Shown: one piece after another, positions 1 through 7,715 of the stretch | How positions within the stretch are numbered: the stretch's first letter is position 1 | Layout of the letters: each line of letters begins with the position of its first letter | DNA from: CAMLJR01 sp964500675 | GTDB lineage: Bacteria; Pseudomonadota; Gammaproteobacteria; Pseudomonadales; CAMLJR01 | DNA: 64,000 nt | Reading direction: 5' to 3' | NCBI GenBank assembly: GCA_964500675.1 | Contig: CAZCNY010000002.1 | Coordinates: 310,001 to 374,000, forward strand | Program-made: the position numbers and the translations under genes | Notes under the pieces: generated by a model | Databases searched by the model: none | What the model saw: only the letters and a program-made list of their open reading frames with translations | Told to the model about the DNA's origin: nothing

Positions 1-1
1 C

Positions 2-847
2 ATGTCGGCGTGCCTCGCGCTCGAAAAGCCGATCGAAGTCGCGTATTTCGGTCCGGCCGGCAGTTTTACCAACGCGGCCGCGCTTAAGCATTTCGGCCAT
101 TCGGTGATCGCGCTCGCGCAGCCGAGCATTGCGACGGTGTTTGCTCAGGTCGAATCGGGGCAATGCAAATACGGTGTGGTTCCCGTCGAGAATTCGACCG
201 AGGGCATGGTCAATCATACGCTCGATAATTTCATCAACTCGCCGCTGAAGATTTGCGGTGAGGTCGAGCTGCGCATCAATTTGCATCTGCTTGCGAACGC
301 CAATACCGATGCGACGAAAATCAAACAGATTTGCGCGCATCCGCAGGCGCTGGCGCAGGCGCGCAATTGGCTCGACAGCAATTGGGCGCATGTGGAAATC
401 GTGCCGGTCAGCAATAACGCGGAAGCGGCGCGCATGGCTGCGGAGCAAGATGGCATTGCTGCCGTTGCCGGCGATCTCGCGGCGGAGCAATACAACCTGC
501 TGACCATTGCAAAAAATATCGAAGATTACGCCAACAATACGACGCGCTTTTTGATTGTCGGTCGCAACGATGTGGCGCCGAGCGGCCACGATAAATCCTC
601 GATCGTGGTGTCGATGCACAACAAGCCGGGCGCGCTGTTTCGCCTGCTCGAACCATTCGAGCGCGAAGGCGTGATGCTCACGCGCATCGATACACGGCCG
701 TCGCGCACCGAGAATTGGGCATACGTGTTTTTCATTGAATTCGAAGGCCATCGGCAGGACGAGAAGGTTGGCAAAATTCTCGCCGAGATCGAAGCCAAAT
801 CGGTGATGTTGAAAATGCTGGGGTCGTATCCGCGTGCGGTGATTTAG
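2..847 (+). CDS. pheA: Prephenate dehydratase part of P-protein, 5' truncated
   Basis: This is the C-terminal part of a bifunctional chorismate mutase/prephenate dehydratase, which makes phenylpyruvate for phenylalanine synthesis in the cytoplasm. The frame is open to the first base, and the 'SACLALEKP' segment is internal in gammaproteobacterial P-proteins, so the N-terminal mutase domain lies before the window. The dehydratase domain starts at 'VAYFGPAGSFTNAAALKHFG' and contains 'VVPVENSTEG', and the substrate-site 'NTTRFLIVG' lies near residue 180. An ACT domain follows from about residue 200 ('KPGALFRLLEPF', 'ESRP'-type segment 'DTRPSR') and gives phenylalanine feedback control. It heads a same-strand run with hisC, tyrA and aroA, so it is probably co-transcribed. 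Identification is very secure; only the true start is unseen. Confidence 0.97.
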   Translation: MSACLALEKPIEVAYFGPAGSFTNAAALKHFGHSVIALAQPSIATVFAQVESGQCKYGVVPVENSTEGMVNHTLDNFINSPLKICGEVELRINLHLLANANTDATKIKQICAHPQALAQARNWLDSNWAHVEIVPVSNNAEAARMAAEQDGIAAVAGDLAAEQYNLLTIAKNIEDYANNTTRFLIVGRNDVAPSGHDKSSIVVSMHNKPGALFRLLEPFEREGVMLTRIDTRPSRTENWAYVFFIEFEGHRQDEKVGKILAEIEAKSVMLKMLGSYPRAVI

Positions 848-857
848 GTTTTTGGTA

Positions 858-878
858 CCCTCTCCCTGCAGGAGAGGG
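858..878. repeat. Small inverted repeat CCCTCTCC / GGAGAGGG
   Basis: Arms CCCTCTCC (858-865) and GGAGAGGG (871-878) flank CTGCA in the pheA-hisC gap. The same core recurs at 37650, 37804 and 37852-37884, so this looks like a single copy of a dispersed REP-like intergenic repeat rather than a terminator; no T-run follows and hisC begins 18 bases downstream. Confidence 0.6.
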
Positions 879-896
879 GGGTAAACATCTCGGAGA

Positions 897-2009
897 ATGA
901 ATCAATTGAGCTGTGATTTTTTTGCGCTTGCGAATGCGGGAATTCAAGGATTGAGCCCCTATCAGGCGGGCAAGCCGATCGAGGAATTGCAGCGCGAGCT
1001 CGGATTGAGCGATATCGTCAAACTCGCGAGCAATGAAAATCCGCTCGGGCCGTCGGCAGCTGTGCTGGCCGCGTGCGAAAAAGCCGCGCAAGATATCACG
1101 CGTTATCCCGATGCCAACGGTTTTGAATTGAAGCGCGCGATTGCAGAGAAGTTCAATCTGCAATCGCATCAATTGACGCTTGGTTGTGGCTCCAACGATG
1201 TGCTCGATTTAATCGCGCGCGTGTTTTTGAATCCGAATACCTCGGCCGTGTTTTCGCAATACGGCTTTATCGTGTATCCGATCGCGACGCAGGCGTGCGG
1301 TGCGCGCGCGATCGTGACGCCGGCAAAAAGCTGGGGCCACGATCTCGATGCGATGGCCGCCGCGATCGCCGACGATACGCGTGTCGTGTTCATCGCCAAT
1401 CCGAACAATCCCACCGGTACGTGGCTGCCCAAACTGGAGCTACTGAAATTTTTGTGCGCGGTGCCCGAGCGTGTCATCGTGGTACTCGATGAGGCATACA
1501 CGGAGTATGTTGAAACGCCCGAGTTTCCGAATGGTTTCGATTTGCTCGATAAATTTCCGAATCTGATCGTGACGCGTACGTTTTCAAAGGCCTATGGTCT
1601 CGCGGCGTTGCGCGTTGGCTACGCGGTATCGAATCCGCAAATTGCCGATTTGCTCAATCGTGTGCGCGCACCCTTCAATGTTAACGCCATTGCGCTTGCG
1701 GCGGCCGTTGCCGCGTTGCACGATGACAATTATCTGCGTCGCTCGCGCAGCATGAATGCGCAGGGCATGCAGCAAATTATCGATGGCTTAAAAAAACACG
1801 ATCTCCGCTACATCCCCTCAGTGGGCAATTTCATCACAGTGGAGATGCCGCGCGATGAAGCACCGATTTATCAGAAGCTACTGCATGAGGGCGTGATCGT
1901 GCGGCCGCTCGTACCTTATCAGATGCCGAATCACTTGCGGGTTTCGATCGGATTGCCGCAGGAAAATGCAAAATTTCTCAGCGCATTGACGAAGGTTCTC
2001 ACCGCGTGA
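897..2009 (+). CDS. hisC: Histidinol-phosphate aminotransferase (aromatic-cluster paralogue)
   Basis: A 370-residue class I/II PLP-dependent aminotransferase that moves an amino group from glutamate to imidazole-acetol phosphate in histidine synthesis. Family marks include 'KLASNENPLGPS' near residue 41, 'NPNNPTGT' near 165 and the PLP lysine in 'TFSKAYGLAALRVGYA' near residue 230. Its place between pheA and tyrA is the known gammaproteobacterial arrangement where this HisC copy can also transaminate phenylpyruvate and hydroxyphenylpyruvate; the context supports an aromatic role but does not prove it. The ATG is used, though its GGAG lies only one base upstream, so an in-frame TTG at 906 is possible. 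Its stop overlaps the tyrA start. Confidence 0.94.
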   Translation: MNQLSCDFFALANAGIQGLSPYQAGKPIEELQRELGLSDIVKLASNENPLGPSAAVLAACEKAAQDITRYPDANGFELKRAIAEKFNLQSHQLTLGCGSNDVLDLIARVFLNPNTSAVFSQYGFIVYPIATQACGARAIVTPAKSWGHDLDAMAAAIADDTRVVFIANPNNPTGTWLPKLELLKFLCAVPERVIVVLDEAYTEYVETPEFPNGFDLLDKFPNLIVTRTFSKAYGLAALRVGYAVSNPQIADLLNRVRAPFNVNAIALAAAVAALHDDNYLRRSRSMNAQGMQQIIDGLKKHDLRYIPSVGNFITVEMPRDEAPIYQKLLHEGVIVRPLVPYQMPNHLRVSIGLPQENAKFLSALTKVLTA

Positions 2010-2944
2010 GTGATATGCGCGAAGCGAGTGAGCGAGCCCGCGCGAATAATTTTGGCCGCTTGACCATTCTCGGTCTCGGTTTGATCGGCGGTTCGCTGGC
2101 GAAAGCGCTTAAACACAATAAAGCCGTACACGAAGTCATCGGCTGGGGACATCGCGCGCAATCGCTTCAGAAAGGCATTGAGCTCGGCGTTATCGATCGT
2201 TACAGCCTCGATCTCGCCGAAGCCGTCAAAGACGCCGATATCGTCGTGATCGCGACGCCGACGCTGATTGCTGAAACGATGATCGAAAAACTTGTACCGC
2301 TGGTCTCCGCGTCGACCATCATCACCGACGTTGCGAGTGTGAAAGGTAATCTATTGCGCGCGGCGCGGCGCGCATTTGGCAAAGAGCCCGCGAATCTCGT
2401 GCTCGCGCATCCGATCGCGGGCTCCGAGCGAAGCGGTGTCGCGGCGGCGCAGGCCGATTTGTTCGTCAATCACCGCGTCATCGTCACGCCCACTGAGCGC
2501 ACCTCGAATGATGCGTTAGAGCGCATCGAGGCAATGTGGAAAATCACGGGCGCTGAATTGTCGCGGCTCGATGTCGACACGCACGATGCGATTCTAGCCG
2601 CGACCAGTCATTTACCGCACGTCGCCGCATTCGCACTCGTCGATGCCTTCGCCGGCGATCCCGCGCAGCGTGAAATTTTCAAATATGCGGCGGGCGGGTT
2701 TCGCGATTTCACGCGCATTGCATCGAGCGATCCGACTATGTGGCGCGATATCGCGCTGGCGAACAGCGAGGCGTTGTTGAAAGTGATCGATTTATTTGCC
2801 GGACATTTGGCGCAGATGCGTTCCGCGATCGCAGCCAAAGAAGGCGACAAAATTTTTGCAACATTCACGCGCGCGAAGGATGCGCGCGATCAATTCGCGG
2901 AAGCGCTGCGTAAACGCGCAGACAACCCTTTAGGCGACGAGTGA
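2006..2944 (+). CDS. tyrA: Prephenate dehydrogenase
   Basis: A 312-residue NAD-dependent dehydrogenase converting prephenate to 4-hydroxyphenylpyruvate for tyrosine. The Rossmann motif 'ILGLGLIGGSLAKALK' lies near residue 23, and the conserved segments 'DVASVKGN' and 'HPIAGSERSG' near residues 110-145 carry the prephenate-binding histidine region. 'SHLPHVAAFALV' and 'FRDFTRIASSDP' in the helical C-terminal domain are typical. There is no ACT or mutase domain. The GTG start overlaps the hisC stop (GTGA), which indicates translational coupling. In Pseudomonas this domain is commonly fused to aroA; here the two are separate frames three bases apart. Confidence 0.96.
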   Translation: MSDMREASERARANNFGRLTILGLGLIGGSLAKALKHNKAVHEVIGWGHRAQSLQKGIELGVIDRYSLDLAEAVKDADIVVIATPTLIAETMIEKLVPLVSASTIITDVASVKGNLLRAARRAFGKEPANLVLAHPIAGSERSGVAAAQADLFVNHRVIVTPTERTSNDALERIEAMWKITGAELSRLDVDTHDAILAATSHLPHVAAFALVDAFAGDPAQREIFKYAAGGFRDFTRIASSDPTMWRDIALANSEALLKVIDLFAGHLAQMRSAIAAKEGDKIFATFTRAKDARDQFAEALRKRADNPLGDE

Positions 2945-2947
2945 GCT

Positions 2948-4261
2948 ATGAAGTTCTTACTGCAACCGGGCGGCAGCGTGACCGGCACCATTCGCGTTCC
3001 GGGCGATAAATCGATTTCGCATCGCTCGATCATGCTCGGCGCGATTGCGGAAGGCGCGACCGAAATAACGGGTTTTCTCGAAGGCGAAGATGCGTTGTCG
3101 ACGCTCAATGCGTTTCGCGCCATGGGTGTGAGCATCGAAGGACCCGACAACGGTCGTGTCGTTGTGCACGGTGTCGGTTTGCACGGCTTGCAGGCGCCGA
3201 AAGGCCCGCTCGACATGGGCAACTCGGGTACGTCGATGCGATTGTTGTCGGGTTTAATTGCAGGACAAAATTTTTCTGCGACGCTGGTCGGCGATGAATC
3301 GTTGTCGAAGCGGCCGATGGAGCGCGTTGCAACACCGCTGCGTTTGATGGGCGCAACTGTCGAAACGCAGGAGGGCGGTCGTCCGCCGATGACCATTAAA
3401 GGTCAAGGAAAACTCAAAGGCATTCACTACGATTTGCCGATGGCGAGCGCGCAGGTGAAATCGTGTTTATTGCTTGCGGGCTTGTACGCTGAAGGTGAAA
3501 CATCAGTGACTGAACCCGCGCCGACACGCGATCACACCGAACGCATGCTCGGCGGTTTTGGATATCCCGTCGAAAGGCGCGGCCGCGCGACGGTCGCGGT
3601 GAAATGCGGAGGCACATTGCGCGGTACCAAAATCGAAGTGCCGGCCGATATTTCGTCGGCAACATTTTTCATGGTCGCCGCCGCGATCGCGCCGAATTCC
3701 GATATCACGCTCACGCATGTCGGCATCAATCCCACGCGTATCGGCGTGATCAATATTCTCAAAGCGATGGGCGCCGATTTAACCGTGCAAAACGAACGTG
3801 TGGTCGGCGGCGAACCGGTGGCCGATATTCGCGTGCGCTACGCGTCGCTCAACGGCATCGATATTCCCGAAGACCAGGTGCCGCTCGCAATCGACGAATT
3901 CCCAGCGCTATTTATTGCGGCTGCTTGCGCACAAGGCAAAACGATTTTGCGCGGCGCCGAAGAATTGCGTGTGAAGGAAAGCGACCGTATCCAGGTGATG
4001 GCCGATGGTTTGAAAACGCTCGGTGTCAGCGCCGAGCCGACGCCTGACGGCATCGTCATCACCGGCGGGCATTTGCGTGGCGGTGTGATTCATTCGCATC
4101 ACGATCACCGCATCGCGATGGCCTTTGCGGTGGCATCGCTGCGCGCCGAGGCGCCGATCACGATTGAAAATTGCGATAACGTTACCACCTCGTTTCCGAA
4201 TTTTGTCGAGCTGGCGCAGAGAGCGGGCATGCACATTCACGTTGAGGGTGCACGTCGATGA
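2948..4261 (+). CDS. aroA: 3-phosphoshikimate 1-carboxyvinyltransferase (EPSP synthase)
   Basis: A 437-residue cytoplasmic enzyme that joins phosphoenolpyruvate to shikimate-3-phosphate, the sixth step of chorismate synthesis. Visible family motifs are 'RVPGDKSISHRSIMLGA' near residue 18, 'LDMGNSGTSMRLLSGL' near 88, and 'LRVKESDRIQVM' near 340, followed by 'HHDHRIAMAFAV'. The 'NSGTSMR' form and length fit the class II type usual in Pseudomonas and Agrobacterium more than the E. coli type. It follows tyrA by three bases and its stop overlaps the cmk start (ATGA), so it is in the same operon. Confidence 0.97.
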   Translation: MKFLLQPGGSVTGTIRVPGDKSISHRSIMLGAIAEGATEITGFLEGEDALSTLNAFRAMGVSIEGPDNGRVVVHGVGLHGLQAPKGPLDMGNSGTSMRLLSGLIAGQNFSATLVGDESLSKRPMERVATPLRLMGATVETQEGGRPPMTIKGQGKLKGIHYDLPMASAQVKSCLLLAGLYAEGETSVTEPAPTRDHTERMLGGFGYPVERRGRATVAVKCGGTLRGTKIEVPADISSATFFMVAAAIAPNSDITLTHVGINPTRIGVINILKAMGADLTVQNERVVGGEPVADIRVRYASLNGIDIPEDQVPLAIDEFPALFIAAACAQGKTILRGAEELRVKESDRIQVMADGLKTLGVSAEPTPDGIVITGGHLRGGVIHSHHDHRIAMAFAVASLRAEAPITIENCDNVTTSFPNFVELAQRAGMHIHVEGARR

Positions 4262-4944
4262 CGCGGGCCATTCCCGTGTTGACGATCGATGGGCCGAGTG
4301 GCTCGGGCAAAGGCTCGCTCGCGCAAATGCTCGCGCAGCATTTGGGCTGGCATCTGCTCGACAGCGGCGCGCTGTATCGCATCGTCGGTTTGGTGGCGGT
4401 GGAGCAGGGCGCCGATCTCGACGATGAACCCGCGTTGGCGATTATTGCGCAGCATTTGAATATCGAATTTCGCTCCGGCGAAGCGGGCGAGCCCGCTGCG
4501 GTGTTGCTCGATGGGCGCGACATCAGCTACGAGGTGCGCAGCGAGCGCGCGGGCTATTACGCTTCGCGCGTAGCGATTTTTCCGGCGGTGCGCTCGGCAC
4601 TTTTGCAGCGCCAGCGCGATTTCGCGCGCAAGCCCGGTCTGGTCGCCGATGGCCGCGATATGGGCACGCAAGTGTTTACCGATGCCCCGCTCAAACTGTT
4701 TCTGACCGCGAGCGCCGAAGAGCGCGCGCAAAGACGCTATAAGCAGTTGATCGCTAAAGGGGAAAGTGTTACCCTCGCGGCCCTTTTAGAGGACATCCGG
4801 CAGCGCGATAAGCGCGACAGCGAGCGTGCGGTAGCGCCGCTCAAGCCCGCGCCCGATGCTGTGGTGATCGACAGTACCGCGCTGGATATAACGCAAGTGT
4901 TCCAGCGCGCGTTGCAACTGTTGAGCGAGCGCGAACTGATCTGA
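4258..4944 (+). CDS. cmk: Cytidylate kinase
   Basis: A 228-residue NMP kinase that phosphorylates CMP and dCMP with ATP. The P-loop 'TIDGPSGSGKGSLAQ' is at residues 8-22, 'LLDSGALYRIVG' carries substrate contacts, and 'RDMGTQVFTDAPLKLFLTASAEERAQRR' holds the NMP-binding and lid segments. The arrangement aroA-cmk-rpsA is widely conserved in gammaproteobacteria. Start and stop overlap indicates coupling with aroA. The stop codon lies inside the first unit of a TGATC-containing tandem repeat that continues toward rpsA. Confidence 0.97.
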   Translation: MTRAIPVLTIDGPSGSGKGSLAQMLAQHLGWHLLDSGALYRIVGLVAVEQGADLDDEPALAIIAQHLNIEFRSGEAGEPAAVLLDGRDISYEVRSERAGYYASRVAIFPAVRSALLQRQRDFARKPGLVADGRDMGTQVFTDAPLKLFLTASAEERAQRRYKQLIAKGESVTLAALLEDIRQRDKRDSERAVAPLKPAPDAVVIDSTALDITQVFQRALQLLSERELI

Positions 4945-5006
4945 CGCACGCACGCGAATTGATCCGATGCGAATGCGATTTGATCAGACGTAAATGTAAA
5001 TTGATC
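4937..5006. repeat. Four degenerate TGATC-centred tandem repeats before rpsA
   Basis: TGATC occurs at 4937, 4960, 4981 and 5002, spaced 23, 21 and 21 bases, each within a similar context (A/T-TTGATCnGA). The period is close to two helical turns, so all units face the same side of the DNA. The repeat starts on the cmk stop codon and ends about 110 bases before the rpsA ATG. A regulatory role at the rpsA promoter is inferred; decay of an ordinary duplication is the alternative. Confidence 0.55.
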
Positions 5007-5058
5007 TGAACAGGTGCGAAAAAACCAGCTGTCGCAATTGTTCGGGATATTAACCAGA

Positions 5059-5081
5059 CCTTCGCAAGCTGGTGGCGAAGG
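5059..5081 (+). promoter_or_regulatory. Stem-loop in rpsA leader
   Basis: CCTTCGC (5059-5065) pairs with GCGAAGG (5075-5081) around a nine-base loop, 34 bases before the rpsA ATG. Gammaproteobacterial rpsA leaders are known to fold into hairpins through which S1 represses its own translation; this hairpin is a candidate for that element. No classical strong Shine-Dalgarno is visible before the ATG, which also fits rpsA. Confidence 0.5.
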
Positions 5082-5115
5082 GGGGCGGTAAGCTCCATTT
5101 ATAGTGGGTACAAAT

Positions 5116-6795
5116 ATGAGCGAAAGTTTTGCGGAGTTATTTGAAGAGAGTTTAAAAACCATCGATATGCACCCCGGTTCGATCGTGACGGGTGTGGTCA
5201 TCGATATCGATGATGATTGGGTCACTGTACACGCCGGTCTCAAATCCGAAGGCGTGATCCCGCGCAATCAGTTCGAAAACGAGCGCGGTGAATTGAAATT
5301 GCAGATCGGCGACGAAGTGCAGGTGGCACTCGAAGCGGTCGAAGACGGTTGGGGCGAAACCCGCCTGTCGCGCGAAAAAGCCAAGCGCGCCGAAGCCTGG
5401 AAAGATCTCGAAAAAGCCTGCGAACAAGAGGCGGTCGTCAAAGGCGTTATCAACGGTAAAGTCAAAGGCGGTTTCACCGTCGACATCAACACGATCCGCG
5501 CGTTCCTGCCGGGTTCGCTGGTCGATGTGCGCCCGGTGCGCGATACGCTGCACCTCGAAGGCAAAGAACTCGAATTCAAAGTCATCAAGCTCGATCAGAA
5601 GCGCAACAACGTCGTGGTTTCGCGCCGTGCCGTGCTCGAACAAGCCAACAGCGCAGAGCGCGAGCAATTGCTCGGCGCGTTGCAAGAAGGCATGGCGGTT
5701 AAAGGCGTGGTCAAAAACCTCACCGATTACGGTGCATTCGTCGATCTCGGCGGCGTCGATGGTCTGCTCCACATCACCGATATGGCGTGGAAACGCATCA
5801 AGCACCCGAGCGAAATCGTCAATGTCGGCGACGAAATCGACGTCAAAATTCTCAAATTCGACCGCGAGCGCAATCGCGTATCGCTGGGCCTGAAACAGCT
5901 CGGCGCCGATCCGTGGGTGGAAATCACTCGCCGTTATCCCGAAGGTACGCGCGTCAAAGCCAAGGTCACCAATCTCACCGACTACGGCTGCTTCGCCGAA
6001 TTGCAGGAAGGTGTCGAAGGTCTCGTGCACGTTTCGGAAATGGATTGGACCAACAAAAATATTCATCCGTCGAAAGTCGTGAATGTCGGCGATGAAGTCG
6101 AAGTCATGGTTCTCGATATCGACGAAGAGCGCCGCCGTATTTCTCTCGGCATCAAACAGTGCCAGGAAAATCCGTGGGACGCGTTCGGCCGTCAGTATGC
6201 GAAAGGCGACAAGATTTCGGGCGCGATCAAATCGATCACCGATTTCGGTATTTTCATCGGCCTCGAAGGCAACATCGATGGCCTCGTGCATCTGTCCGAT
6301 ATTTCCTGGAACGAGACCGGCGAAGAAGCCGTGCGCAAATTCAAGAAAGGCGATGTGATCGAGACCGTGATTCTGTCGATCGACCCCGAGCGCGAGCGCA
6401 TTTCTCTCGGCATCAAGCAAATGGAGCAGGACCCGTTCACGAGCTATGTCGGCACCAACGACAAAGGTTCGATCGTGATGGGCACGGTCAAAGAGGTCGA
6501 TGCGAAAGCTGCCGTCATCACTTTGGCCCCAGAAATCGAAGGCGTGTTGAAAGCCTCCGAAATCAGCCGCGATAAAGTGGAAGATGCGCGCAATGCAGTG
6601 AAAGTCGGCGACAGCATCGAAGTCAAAATCATCAGTGTGGACCGCAAGAATCGCGTGATCGGTTTGTCCGTTAAAGCCAAGGACATCGATGACGAGAAAG
6701 AGGCGGTGCGCGCGCACCGTGAGCAGGAAACGGAACAAGCTGCTCCGGCCACGATCGGTGATTTGATCAAAGCGCAGATGCAAAACCAAGAGTAA
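5116..6795 (+). CDS. rpsA: 30S ribosomal protein S1
   Basis: A 559-residue ribosomal protein S1, which unfolds and docks mRNA on the 30S subunit. The ATG at 5116 gives 'MSESFAELFEESLKTIDMHPGSIV', matching the E. coli start; an upstream in-frame GTG at 5104 would add four residues with no support. Six S1 RNA-binding repeats can be followed, the central ones ending in 'DxxxRRISLGIKQ'-type strands (for example 'ERNRVSLGLKQ', 'ERRRISLGIKQ', 'ERERISLGIKQ'). Length agrees with the 557-residue E. coli protein. It lies between cmk and ihfB in the conserved order and is followed by a strong terminator. Confidence 0.98.
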   Translation: MSESFAELFEESLKTIDMHPGSIVTGVVIDIDDDWVTVHAGLKSEGVIPRNQFENERGELKLQIGDEVQVALEAVEDGWGETRLSREKAKRAEAWKDLEKACEQEAVVKGVINGKVKGGFTVDINTIRAFLPGSLVDVRPVRDTLHLEGKELEFKVIKLDQKRNNVVVSRRAVLEQANSAEREQLLGALQEGMAVKGVVKNLTDYGAFVDLGGVDGLLHITDMAWKRIKHPSEIVNVGDEIDVKILKFDRERNRVSLGLKQLGADPWVEITRRYPEGTRVKAKVTNLTDYGCFAELQEGVEGLVHVSEMDWTNKNIHPSKVVNVGDEVEVMVLDIDEERRRISLGIKQCQENPWDAFGRQYAKGDKISGAIKSITDFGIFIGLEGNIDGLVHLSDISWNETGEEAVRKFKKGDVIETVILSIDPERERISLGIKQMEQDPFTSYVGTNDKGSIVMGTVKEVDAKAAVITLAPEIEGVLKASEISRDKVEDARNAVKVGDSIEVKIISVDRKNRVIGLSVKAKDIDDEKEAVRAHREQETEQAAPATIGDLIKAQMQNQE

Positions 6796-6806
6796 ACCGT
6801 CAGCAT

Positions 6807-6842
6807 TCAGCGCTCTGAGTTCACCCAGAGCGCTGATTTTGT
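6807..6842 (+). terminator. Rho-independent terminator after rpsA
   Basis: Perfect 11-bp stem TCAGCGCTCTG (6807-6817) / CAGAGCGCTGA (6826-6836) with an eight-base loop, followed by TTTTGTT. It sits 12 bases after the rpsA stop and separates rpsA from ihfB. Confidence 0.9.
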
Positions 6843-6963
6843 TGCAGTTGGCTTTGTTGTATTCACGTTTATTGCACTCCGTTTTATTGTTGCAAGTGCT
6901 CCGATGAACTAGGCTACTGGTTAATGATTAAGTACTAGGTCAACGATTGAGCGGGAAAACAAC

Positions 6964-7257
6964 ATGACTAAGTCTGAATTGATTGAGCGTATTGCAGCTA
7001 AACAGCCGCAATTGTCCATCAAGGATATCGAGCTCGCCGTGAAAGCGGTGCTTGAACATATGTCGCAGACATTGGCGAGCGGTGAGCGCATCGAGATTCG
7101 CGGCTTCGGCAGCTTTTCGTTGCATTATCGCGAACCGCGCCAGGGGCGTAATCCGAAGACGGGTGATACGGTAGAGCTGGCGGGCAAGCATGTTCCGCAT
7201 TTCAAGCCCGGCAAGGAGATGCGTGAACGCGTGAATCAGAGTATTCAAGATTACTGA
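6964..7257 (+). CDS. ihfB: Integration host factor subunit beta
   Basis: A 97-residue DNA-bending protein of the HU/IHF family that pairs with IhfA. 'MTKSELIERIAAKQPQLS' starts the dimerisation helices, and 'RIEIRGFGSFSLHYREPRQG' followed by 'RNPKTGDTVELAGKHVPHFKPGKEMRERV' is the beta-arm and flank, including the minor-groove prolyl arm region and the IHF-specific residues that distinguish it from HU. The order rpsA-ihfB-lapA is conserved. It has its own upstream interval after the rpsA terminator and its own strong terminator, so it is probably monocistronic. Confidence 0.97.
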   Translation: MTKSELIERIAAKQPQLSIKDIELAVKAVLEHMSQTLASGERIEIRGFGSFSLHYREPRQGRNPKTGDTVELAGKHVPHFKPGKEMRERVNQSIQDY

Positions 7258-7294
7258 TTCGTCACGCGCAGTCGCCGGTGTGGCGATGAAATGC

Positions 7295-7333
7295 AAAAAA
7301 CGGTATGGTCGCGCGATCATACCGTTTTTTTTT
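7295..7333 (+). terminator. Strong terminator after ihfB
   Basis: A 16-bp stem (one G-U pair) from 7295 to 7326, core CGGTATGGTC / GATCATACCG with a GCGC loop, flanked by A6 on the left and T9 on the right. The symmetric A and T tracts mean it could stop transcription from either strand. Confidence 0.93.
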
Positions 7334-7413
7334 AAATTGAACATTTGCGAGCTGCATTCAATGTGCTGGCAGAGACCCAGCTAAAAGGATGCGGCCATAA
7401 AGAGGAAGGTGCA

Positions 7414-7713
7414 ATGCGCTGGATACGACGCGCGCTGATCGCGCTACTGCTGTTGCTGGTGTTGGCTTTTGGCTTGCTGTTCTCGTTGCAGAATAAGCAG
7501 GGCGTGCCGCTCGATTTGCTCGCGCTACAACTCCAAGAGCGTCCGCTCGCGGTATGGCTGCTGGCTGCGTTTGCACTCGGCGGGCTCGCCGGTTTGGCGG
7601 CCGGAAGCGTGGCGCTCGTGAAATTGCAGGCCAATCGCTATCGTCTGCGGCGGCGTTTGGAAGCCTGTGAACGCGAACTGTCAGAACTTAGAGGCTCCGC
7701 GCTCCGGCATTAA
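7414..7713 (+). CDS. lapA: LapA-domain membrane protein
   Basis: A 99-residue inner-membrane protein of the LapA (YciS, DUF1049) family, which works with LapB in controlling LPS synthesis by feeding LpxC to FtsH. Two membrane segments are visible, about residues 8-25 ('ALIALLLLLVLAFGLLFSL') and 45-70 ('AVWLLAAFALGGLAGLAAGS'), with a basic, coiled C-terminal tail ('RYRLRRRLEACERELSELR'). The ATG at 7414 is chosen because AGAGGAAGG lies just before it; a TTG at 7345 would add unrelated residues. It is two bases from lapB, the usual pairing. Confidence 0.9.
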   Translation: MRWIRRALIALLLLLVLAFGLLFSLQNKQGVPLDLLALQLQERPLAVWLLAAFALGGLAGLAAGSVALVKLQANRYRLRRRLEACERELSELRGSALRH

Positions 7714-7715
7714 TC

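Noticed and set aside
5104..5115. GTG at 5104 as the rpsA start
   Set aside because: It adds four residues not found in S1 proteins; the ATG at 5116 gives the conserved N-terminus.
5152..6789. A 545-codon open frame on the minus strand across rpsA
   Set aside because: It is exactly antisense to the S1 gene, has no recognisable domain, and arises from the codon bias of rpsA.
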